Made by a program: the position numbers and the translations under genes. The notes below the pieces were generated by a model. That model did no database searches, was not told where the DNA came from, and saw only the letters and a list, made by a program, of their open reading frames with translations. Of a stretch of 64,000 nucleotides of DNA, positions 1 through 8,444 are shown in pieces (the first letter of the stretch is position 1; the number at the start of each line of letters is the position of its first letter). Source of the DNA: Medakamo hakoo (lineage: Eukaryota > Chlorophyta > Trebouxiophyceae > Coccomyxaceae); contig CP089455.1 in assembly GCA_026636295.1 (NCBI GenBank), positions 1 to 64,000 of the forward strand, given 5' to 3'.

Positions 1-145
1 CTAACCCTAACCCTAACCCTAACCCTAACCCTAACCCTAACCCTAACCCTAACCCTAACCTAACCCTAACCCTAACCCTAACCCTAACCCTAACCCTAAC
101 CCTAACCCTAAACCTAAACCTAAAACCTAACCCTAAACCTAACCC
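1..145. repeat. Telomere, CCCTAA repeat (left chromosome end)
   Basis: About twenty tandem CCCTAA units read inward from base 1, which is the C-rich strand expected at a left chromosome end (G-strand TTAGGG). One unit near position 59 has lost a base. From about 110 the array degenerates into CCTAAA, CCTAAAA and CCCTAAA variants before unique sequence begins near 146. The array orientation and its position at base 1 make a true terminus more likely than an interstitial array. Confidence 0.97.
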
Positions 146-483
146 ATCTGGTGCCTGTTTTCGATTGGGTACAGCCTGGTCGTGCTGGCGGCCGAGGTGT
201 GGAGCGAAAAGAGGAGAGGCGGTGGTGGTGGTGAGGCTGGGCGGCCGCGCCGGGCAGTGACCAGGAGGAAGCATGTGTGATCCCACGTCTTAGGGATTTC
301 CGTTTGTCTTTTACCAGCGGTGCGCTCCACCTGCCCCCGTCGCCGCTGCCCGCACAGCATGAGAGAGTACTCTGAACAGAGTAAAAAACAAAGGCGGCTC
401 TCGTCTCTCCGTCACCAAGGTTTTCTTTTCACACCGACTTTCCGCGCGGGCCCGCTCATTCCCATCCTCCCGCCGCCGCTCCA
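146..483. other. Subtelomeric spacer / 5' region of first gene
   Basis: This unique sequence lies between the telomere and the first start codon. It has a purine-rich stretch near 205-235 and a CT-rich stretch near 400-480. I see no convincing coding exon, subtelomeric satellite or mobile element. It presumably holds the promoter of the gene starting at 484. Confidence 0.5.
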
Positions 484-1882
484 ATGAGGCTTGCCTGTCT
501 TGTGCTGACAACCGCCTCGACGCTCGGCATGGTGCGGGGCGGGAGCGAGCGGCAGTGCGGAGGAGGAGGGAAGCACCGCGCGCGTGCCGACGCCGCATGC
601 CTGTGACGCCACTCTCCCCACATTTTTTCACGACCGCCACGCCTCACGCTCCATGCCCTTCACCCTATACTCCTGCGCACCACCCCAGCTGGCCGGCTTC
701 ACTGCCAGTACCAGCGACTTGGCGGACAAGGTGTGGCGGGAGACGCAACTACCGGGCGAGAGGGCGCAAGAAGCCGCGGAGCGGCGCGCCCACCATAACA
801 ACGGGCCGGCCGGTCGCCGGCGCGGGGGACGCGACGTCTGACGCGCCAGGCCAGGAGCGGAACTCTTTTTAACGCCGATGAGAGTGGAAGGCGACAGAAA
901 CCGTCGTCCGCCCTGCCCACTCTGCCCGCACACGCCTACCACACCGCTCACCCCTCCATCCCATCCCCACCCCCATCCATCCAGGCCGCCGCGCTCGCCG
1001 TCGCCGACGTCAAGCAGGAAATCGCGCACCTGGAAAACGTGACGGCCGCCATCGTGTCCAAAGTCGAAGCGGAAAAGGAGAAGCTGGCCGACGAGAAAAA
1101 GTGCGCCCTGCTCGCGTTGAAGGGGCCCGAGCCCTGCACCTTCATCCCGGGCGGGCCGCTCGACGCCCAGCCGCCCCAGCCCGCCTGCTGCACGCAGTGC
1201 GGGTACGCGACGGTGGCCGACCGCCTGGTCATCGAGGACGCGGACCCGCCCTTCTGCCCGGCCGGCGGCAAGCCGTACCCCGGCGTGGCCGCCGCCAACG
1301 GCACGCAGGTCATCACATACGTTTCGCCCGCGCCGCCGGCGCACACGTGCGTCAACATCACGCTGCAAGGCGGGTCGTGCGCCGGCCTGTTTGGCTTCGG
1401 CGGCGAGCTGTGCGTCTTTGGTTTTTGTTGCTTCTTTTTCGTCCGCGCGCGCCCGCTCCCAGCCGCACCGCCCCCCAGCCACACACACACACACACACAC
1501 ACAACACACACACACACCTGTTGCTTCACCACACCAGGTTCATGTCCGCCTGGGCCGGCGACTTTCCATACTCGTCCCTCACGTCCTGGCCCGCGGGCCC
1601 GCACGCAGGGCGGGCGCTCTACCAGGCGGACATCGGCAAGCAGTGTTACCCGGCGGTGGCAAGCTTCATCATGCCGCCCGGCTTCTGCACGTTTTCGATC
1701 GTGCTGAGTTCCACCCAGCCCAGCAACTGCACGTACGGCGACATCCAGGTGCGTTGGCCCGGCGGTTTTGCTTTGCTTTCGCGCAGCTCTCGCGCCGCCA
1801 CTCATCTTTTTCCCTTTCCCGCCGCCAACAGATCCAGTACCAGGCGCCGCCGGCCCCCACGCCAACGTCTGGGGGCACTTGA
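484..1882 (+). CDS. Secreted cysteine-rich glycoprotein, unknown family
   Basis: Proposed exons are 484-531, 689-730, 985-1409, 1538-1748 and 1832-1882; phases close to give 258 aa. Exon 1 (MRLACLVLTTASTLGM) joins LAGFTASTSDLADK to form a signal peptide, cleaved probably near residue 22. Residues about 30-65 are charged and heptad-like, a possible short coiled coil. The rest holds many cysteines, including PACCTQCGY, and four N-glycosylation sequons (NVT, NGT, NIT and NCT). The C-terminus is short and Pro/Thr-rich. No catalytic motif is visible and I do not recognise the family. Export to the cell surface or wall is inferred from the signal peptide and sequons. An alternative start at 653 would skip exon 1 and lose the signal peptide. 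The gene starts only about 340 bp from the telomere and converges on the phosphate transporter gene. Confidence 0.7.
1486..1517. repeat. (CA)n microsatellite in intron
   Basis: A CA dinucleotide run with one interruption lies 20 bp upstream of the acceptor at 1537/1538, inside the third intron of the secreted glycoprotein gene. It occupies the place where a polypyrimidine tract would be expected. Confidence 0.9.
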
Positions 1883-2139
1883 GATGGGTGGGATTGCGTA
1901 CTTGGGTCGGGCAGCGGGGAGCGGCAGCGCGACGCGCGCGCGTGCCGGCTCGACTTTCAGCGTGGTTGCATTAAAAAAACTCGGGGGACGTCTTTGTTGT
2001 CACACGCGCACGCACATTCCAAGCAAGCATTAAATAAATGGCCTTCACTCAAAACTCCACACCACCGCCAACCACAGCAAAGAAAAAAAGACGGCCGCTC
2101 CGGCCCACATGCACCACACCAACCCCACCTCCCCCCTCT

Positions 2140-4106
2140 TCACGGCGCCACGACAGGCCCCGCGTTGGCGATCGCCTTGTTGGGCGTGTACACGCCCTGG
2201 GCAAAGACGGCTGCCGTCGACAGCGCGACGACCGCGATCGTGCCGATCCACGACAGGAACTGTTGGCCAAAGAGCTTCCAGTTGACGCCCGCTTTCAGGG
2301 ACTCGCACAGCCCGACGCCGACGATGCCGCCGACCAGGCACTTTTTTGGTTATTTGTGGGTGGGTGGGTGGGGTGGAGGGGAACGGTGAGGGCGGTGAGG
2401 GCAGAGAGAACAGGAGAATGGAAGGGCGGCAGTCGCGGTCTCCAAGGAAAAAAATAACACAAGACGCGACGCACCTGGGACGACGACGTCGGCAGACCGG
2501 ACTGGGCCGCCACCATGATGACGGTGGCCGTCGCCAGCTCGGCGCAGAAGCCGCGGGTCTGTGTGGTGTGGGTGAATGGTGAGAGAGAGGGCGGGGACCG
2601 AAGCGAGGCCCCACCACCGCGCAGGCGGCTCTACCCTCCCCACGTCGCCCGTGCACCCGTCAAAACATTAAAACGCACCGGCGTCAGCTTGGCCATGGAA
2701 GCGCCCATCGAACGCATGACATGGTGTCCGTACGTGGCAAGGCCGATGACGAGGCCGGCAGCGGAAATGATAATGATCCAGATGGGGGCGTTGACCTTGT
2801 CGGCGAGCTTGCCCTGTAGGTGGTTTTTGCGATGATGGGGGGAGGGGGGCGCGGCATGAGGTGGACGAAAAAACGCTACGCGTGCGTGCCCGGCCGGCAG
2901 GCGAGGCATCGCGCCCCGCCCTCGACGGGCTGGCGCCCGTCGTCAAAAAGACCCACGCTCGCACCTTTTGGTACACATCCCAGATCGTCGTCAGCGGCCC
3001 GGCCATGTAACCCACTTCGTTGGCGCCGTGCGCAAAGATGACGGCAATGGCGGAGAAGACTTGGAGGTAGGAGAAGTTGTTCTCGACCTGTGTGTGTGGA
3101 CAGTGGGCGGGGGAGGTGGGGGATGGTGGTGAGAGGGGTGGTGGCGTGGTGGTCGCGGCGCGAGCGCGAGCGCTGCGTGTGTGTCCCCCAGCCACCACAC
3201 GCGCCTGGGGGCTGAATTTCTCGGCGTTGGCGTGGATAGCCGCGACCAGCGGGTCGTCCTCAATCTGGTCGTGGATGTCCGCGTGGATGGACGCCGTCGA
3301 CACGTCCTTGATGGTCTTCAGCGTGCGCATCATCCACGCCCGCCGCAGGGCGGCCTCCGCGGGCGAGCGGACCTGCCCGGACAGGCGGTGCAGGACCTGG
3401 GTGGCCGTCTCGTCCTGGGTGGCGCCGCCGGGCACCAGGTTGTCCAGCGTGTTGTGCGGGAAGGTGAGCGCGCCCTTGGCGGGCGCCTGCGCCTCCGTGT
3501 CCTTGCCCTTGGCCGCCGCGGCGGCGGGGACGACCGCGTTGCCGTCCGCGTCAAACGCGGCTTTCGACCGCTTGTGCAGCAGGGGGACGCCGATGACGCC
3601 CGTCAGCGCGGCGAGCACGCCGCCGCAAATGGCGGAAATCCAGGCGGCCTTGGTGTCGGACCAGTCAGAGTTGGCGGCCAGCGTCTTTTTCGCGCCCTGT
3701 CCAGAGGGGGGGTGGCGTGGAGCGTGTGTGTGGTGGTGGCGGTGAGTGGCAGTCGGGGTGGTCTCTCCTCGCAACCACCCCGCCCTCCCGCCCCCCCGCC
3801 ACTCCCTCCTTACCTTGGTGAAGACAAAGTACATGTTGAGCCAGGTCGTGATGAAGACGGCCAGCGGCAGGACGAGCAGGGAGAGCAGCGGCGCGTGCTT
3901 GCGGCGGAGGACGCCGTGGCGCAGCACCAGGAACATCAGCGCCGCGCACGCCGCGGTCAGGATGGGGCTGATGAACCAGGACAGCACGATGGACACGACG
4001 CCCTTGTACGGCGGGAAGGATTTGGGGTCGGGCTTGACCCAGGTGACGGCTTTGGGACCGCCCTGTGTGGTGGTGGTGGAGCGGCAGCGCGCGTGAGCAG
4101 GGTTGG

Positions 4107-4143
<37 letters not shown>

Positions 4144-5317
4144 GTTTCGTGCCCCTGCCTCGAAGTGTGCCGCGCCCTAAAAAAAAAAACAATGCAAGCG
4201 TACCCACACAAAGGCGAAGCCGAGGATGGCACCGATGATGCTAAGGCGTGCATTTTTGGGGGCGGGATGTGAGTGTTGTGTGCGTTGTTGCTGCGTGCGT
4301 GCGTGCGTGCGCGCGCGCGTGCGTGTGTGTGCGTGCAGGAAGGGGGGGGGGACCCGCCCCGCGATGTCCCTCCCTCCCCCCCCTCCCCCACTCTCCCGCA
4401 CACGCACGGGGTCGGCCAGCACGCCCACTCTCTCCTCACCTGTGCGTCGCAGACACGTTGAGCCCCCTCGACGACGCCCACCACTGCCAGAAAAAGCCGA
4501 CGGACAGGGCGATGACCATGCCGTACGCGTACGCTTCGGGGCCGCCGGGGCCGCCGAAGGCTTTGGGGTCGGCGATGGCGCCCTGTTGTTGTGGACACGG
4601 AGGGGGGCGTCGTGGGGTGAGCCAAGCCCGGCGCCTGCCGACAACACCCGGCCCGCTGCTGCCCCCAGCCCCCCACCCCACCCCCCACCCCCACCCCCAC
4701 CCCCAAAAAAAAAACCTCTACGCACCGCGATGGTGGACGTGGACACGCGCCCCAAAACCAGGGCGCCCAGGAACTCGAAAATGGCGGCCAGCACGACGGC
4801 GTGCCACATCTTCAGCGTCTTGGACCCGACGGACGTGGCAAAGGCGTTGGCGACGTCATTGGCACCTGCGAAAGGGGAGAGGCGGTGCGGTGGCGAGGGC
4901 AGGTGACCAAGGCGACAGTGGGGGTGGTGGGTGGAGAGCGCGGCGCGCGTGGCGGCTGGGGCTCTCGTGCAGTATCCTTCGCGTGCGCGGTCCCAGCAGA
5001 GGCACACACACACGCGCCTCGCCCGCCGCCCGCCCGTGACCTCCCGCCCCACTCCGCCGCCATAGACGATGAACACGATCCCTCTCCTCCCATCGCTCAC
5101 GCACCCGTGCCAAAGCCAAAGCCAATCGAGGCCAGGCAGCCCTGTTTTTTGTGTTTTTATTGGAGAAAGTGAAAGTGCCGTCGGCTGCCATCAATTTGGC
5201 ACCGCCGCCGCCGCCGCTGCTTCCCGCCACTCCGCCAGCCCCAACTGCCGTCAACACGGCGCTGAACGCGCTCACCGTGATGACGAGCCACAGGTACTGC
5301 GGGAGGGCGGGAGCCAT
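2140..5317 (-). CDS. PHO4/PTB-family phosphate symporter
   Basis: Eleven exons: 5317-5246, 5141-5105, 4865-4726, 4582-4440, 4240-4204, 4062-3814, 3696-3199, 3087-2965, 2813-2679, 2558-2475 and 2340-2140. All phases close, giving 572 aa. This is an inorganic phosphate:cation symporter of the PHO4/PiT (SLC20) family, multi-pass, probably in the plasma membrane. The first signature, [18 protein letters not shown], starts near residue 37. [10 protein letters not shown] follows in exons 4-5. The inverted second repeat carries [15 protein letters not shown] near 410, with Glu where Asp is usual. A hydrophilic cytosolic loop rich in Ala and Lys (about 250-390) separates the halves, as is typical. 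Exon 2 (37 nt) and exon 5 (37 nt) are tiny but supply conserved family sequence, which supports the model. The gene ends 257 bp from the convergent first gene. Confidence 0.95.
4109..4142. repeat. (GT)n microsatellite in intron
   Basis: An uninterrupted GT run lies in the intron between exons 5 and 6 of the phosphate transporter. On the gene's sense strand it reads (CA)n, some 45 bp downstream of the exon 6 donor at 3814's partner exon side, so it is intronic and not at an acceptor. Confidence 0.85.
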
Positions 5318-5620
5318 GGTGGGTTGGAAAGAGAGGGGGAAAAGAGTCGAGCTTGTTGGAGGTGTGAACCAGCATCCAGCCCCGCTGGATTCCCCGTTTC
5401 GCGTCGAAAAAGGGCGCGCACACACGCCGAAAAGAACAAGACGAAAACAAGGCTGCAAATTCACGCACACACGCAGGAGACGCCCCTCCATCGAGGAGCG
5501 CCAGCCACAACCCCCTCCCCTTCCCCCCACCCCACCCCACCCACCCCCACCTCCCATCCCACCACCCATCCCACCACAACCGCCGCCGCTCCCTGTCCAT
5601 GCCCTCTCTCTCTCGCTCCC
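5318..5620. other. Spacer between PHO4 and CYP97 genes
   Basis: Both flanking genes are on the minus strand, so this holds the phosphate transporter promoter and the CYP97 3' end. It has a C-rich, A-interrupted tract near 5505-5580 and no recognisable exon or RNA gene. Confidence 0.5.
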
Positions 5621-8078
5621 TCACGCCACCGTCACCACCGCCACTTCCTCCTCCTCCTTCACCCCCACCCCCGGCCCGGCGGGCCGCACCCTCTTCACCG
5701 GCTTCAACCACAGGCCGGCGGACGTGTGGATCGTCGCGCCCGTCGTCATGCCCACCTCCGGCGCGCCGGCCGGCACCTCAAAGTCAAAGCGCCGCAGCAG
5801 CACCGCCAGGCCCGTCACCGCTTCCAGCAGGGCAAACTGGTCGCCCACACACTTGCGGCGGCCGCCGCCAAAGGGCAGGTACGCAAAGCCTGTCGTGACT
5901 TCGGTCGGCGGCGGGCCGTCCACCGGCCCAAACCGGCCCATGTCAAACACGTCCGGGTTGGGCCACGACGCCGGGTCGCGGTGCAGGTTCCACACGGAGA
6001 TGAACATGTCGGCGCCGGCGGGGACGTCGTACCCGCCCAAGCGCGTGTCTTCCAGGGCGCGGCGGATGAGGACGGGCGGCTGGGGGTACAGGCGCATGGC
6101 CTCGTGCACCGCGCGCGTGGTCAGGCGCAGGGCGCTGACATTATCCAGGGTGGGCGTGCCGTCGCACAGGACGGCGTCCACCTCGGCCTGCACCGCCGCC
6201 AAGTCGGACGGGTGGTTGACCAGGCAGTACAGCGTCCACGTCAGCACGGCGGCCGTCGTCTCGTGGCCCGCGATGAGCAGGGTCATCAGGTCGTCGCGCA
6301 GCTGCTTCGACGAAATCTCTTCCCCCGACGCGATCAGGAAGCGCAGAATGGACGGGTCCTCGTCCGCCAAGTACTCCTCCCCAAACACCGCGTCCTCGGC
6401 CTGCACCATGGCCTTGCACCGGTCGACCAGGCCGTCCAGGGTGGCGTTGATGATGGCCAGCGCGGCCGTGCACTTGCGCTGGCGCGGAACCAGCCAGCGC
6501 AGCGGCGCCAGGTTCCAGTACGGGATGAAGGCCGTCGACCGGTACTCCGCCTCGCGCAGGGCGGTGTAGACGGCCTGGATGAACGGGTCGTCGTTGGTCA
6601 GCGAGTCAAAGTCGTAGTTGAAGACGGCCTTGCCGATGATGTCCAGGGTCAGGCGCGAGAAATAGTTTTCCATTTCGACCGCGCCGGCGGGCGGGGTGGT
6701 GGGGGTCGAGGACGGCGACGGCGCCGGCGCCGCCGCTGCCTCGCCAGCCGCCGCCGCCGCCACCGCCGCCTTTTCCAGCTCCGTCGCGCCGTGCAGCGCG
6801 CACTCGCCAAACATGCCCAGCATGGACGCGATGTACTTGCGGTGCAGGGCGGGGACGATGGCCCGCCGGCGCGCGACCCACACCTCGCCGTCGGCCGGGA
6901 TCAGGCCCTGGCCCATGACAAAGTCCAGGATCTCGGACAGCAGGCCTTTCGAGTACTTGGCCGCGTCGGTGAGCAGGACTTGGCGGGCCAGGTCCGGGTC
7001 GGAGACGACGACAAAGGTTTTGGGTCCAAAGGCGAGGCGGAAGATCTGTGTGTGGCGATGGGGGGCGGGGGGGGGGTGAGTGTGTTGGTCGGCGGAGGAC
7101 ACGGCCGGCCTGTCCCCGCAGCCCCGCCACGGGCCACGGCCCCGTGGAGGCAGCTGCCCCCCTCGACCGGGGGCGCGCCCCCCCCCATCCCCCCCCCCTC
7201 CCTCCCCCGCCACATGGCGGCGCGCTACGCACCTTGCCGTACACGGTGAACAGGCGGTACAGCGGCACAAAGACGGGCTGGCCCACGATCTCCCGGATGT
7301 CGCCCGTCGCGGTGGGCATGCGGTCGGCCGCGACGGCGCGCCACCGCTTGCCCAGGGTGGCGAGCCAGTACGCGACGGTCCGGCCTGGATGTTTGGGCAG
7401 GGGGGGGCGGAGGAAGAAAGGGCGTGAGAGTGTGCGGGGGGCCTGGGGTGTGCCCCCTCCCCCTCCAGCACGTCCGCGTGCGCCCATCCCCCTCCTGTTC
7501 CACGCGTCGACGCCAGGGTCCGCGTCGTCGGACGAGGCAGGGAGCCTCGACATCGGAGCCGGGGACGCGGGGGCCGCACACCTCCCCCTCCGCGAGCGGG
7601 GCAGGGCAGTGGGTGGCCAGCCGGGCCGGCTCGCCGCGCCGCGCTGGTGTGTGCTCGCCCCGCGCTCTTCTCCGCGCGCTCCCAATTCACCTGGCCCGTA
7701 CGGGTCGGACGCGAAAAACTTGCGCACAGGGCGGGACAGGCGTTCTTTGGTCGACCCCGCGTCCGTGAATTCGCCGGACGAGATGCGGTCGTCCAGCGAC
7801 GAGTCGGCCGTCACGGCCCCGGCAAGCCGCCGCCGCGGCGACGGCGCAGCCGGCAAGCGCGAGTGGTGCGACGCCGCATCGGCGGGTGCGCTCGAGCCGG
7901 CTTCCCCGTCGTGCATGGGGCAGGCGCACGGCTTTGTGGCCCGCTGCGGGCGGAAGGGTACCCGCCCCACGCCGACCGTAGGCGGGAGGGCGGGAGAACC
8001 CCGTGGCCCGGCCGGCCGAGTGGCGGGACCGGCGCTGGCCGCCGGCCGCGTCGGGGCGGCGACGGCGGCGGCGCGCAT
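5621..8078 (-). CDS. CYP97: CYP97-family cytochrome P450 (carotenoid ring hydroxylase)
   Basis: Exons are 8078-7691, 7384-7233 and 7045-5621, giving 654 aa. The CYP97 family hydroxylates the rings of carotenes in the plastid on the way to lutein and zeaxanthin. The N-terminus (about 1-85) is Ala/Arg/Pro-rich and looks like a chloroplast transit peptide. P450 landmarks are all present: the I-helix AGHETTAAVLTW near 437-448, an ExxR in EAMRLYP, and the heme loop PFGGGRRKCVGD with the ligand Cys near 579. LAFGPKTFVVVSDP and KYSKGLLSEILDFVMGQGLIPADG are typical of CYP97. An Ala/Pro-rich insert near 275-300 is unusual. The C-terminus ends in an acidic-hydrophobic tail. I cannot separate the A, B and C subfamilies by eye. 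It is tandem with the phosphate transporter; this is probably coincidental. Confidence 0.93.
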
Positions 8079-8385
8079 TTTTTCGTTTCGGTCCGCTGGT
8101 CAAACCGTGGCAGTCGCCTCGAATTGGAGGTTTGACGGGTGAGGGGTGGGCACCAGCTAGTCTCTAGTGGGGGCTACGGCGGGGGAAAGGGAGGGGGGTG
8201 GGGCGAGAGCGCACGCGGGCGCGTGAAAAAAGGCCGGGCCACTGGGAGCCACGAGTTGGGAGGCCGAAAAAAGTGTGAAGGGGTGCGCGCCTGGGAGCGC
8301 CGCCCAACCTCGCCCCCGGTCCCCCGGCCGTCCCGCCGCCGCACGTTTTTCGTCCGGCATGAACAGGGCCAAGTAAAAAAAACAG

Positions 8386-8411
8386 AGCACAATGTTACAG
8401 CACAATGTTAC
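8386..8411. repeat. 13-bp tandem duplication carrying TGTAA
   Basis: AGCACAATGTTAC occurs twice head-to-tail at 8386-8398 and 8399-8411. On the minus strand, where the NOG2 gene ends at 8445, the junction reads TGTAA, which is the polyadenylation signal used by many chlorophytes. It lies about 45 nt past the stop codon, the right place for 3' end formation. Confidence 0.75.
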
Positions 8412-8441
8412 TGCGGTGCCTGTTGCCAACAGGCACCGCAG
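8411..8441. terminator. 15-bp perfect inverted repeat just past NOG2 stop
   Basis: CTGCGGTGCCTGTTG (8411-8425) is followed by one C and then its exact reverse complement (8427-8441). It lies 3 nt beyond the NOG2 stop codon (8445-8447 on the minus strand) and directly before the TGTAA-bearing tandem repeat. The transcript would fold into a long GC-rich hairpin at the start of the 3' UTR. A role in 3' end formation or stability is inference. Confidence 0.6.
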
Positions 8442-8444
8442 GCT

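Larger units (their letters stand above)
8079..8444. other. CYP97 promoter region and NOG2 3' end
   Basis: Both neighbours are on the minus strand. The half near 8450 carries a 13-bp tandem duplication, a TGTAA polyadenylation-like signal on the minus strand at 8396-8400 and a 15-bp hairpin (listed separately). The rest is GC-rich with GA- and T-rich patches and no supported exon. Confidence 0.5.

Noticed and set aside
653-730. Start of the first gene at 653
   Set aside because: The frame is open and in phase, but the start at 484 spliced to 689 yields a proper signal peptide that fits the cysteines and sequons of the mature chain.
5069-7249. 726-residue plus-strand open frame across the CYP97 gene
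   Set aside because: The minus strand encodes an unbroken P450 with heme and I-helix motifs. The plus-strand frame is a compositional shadow.
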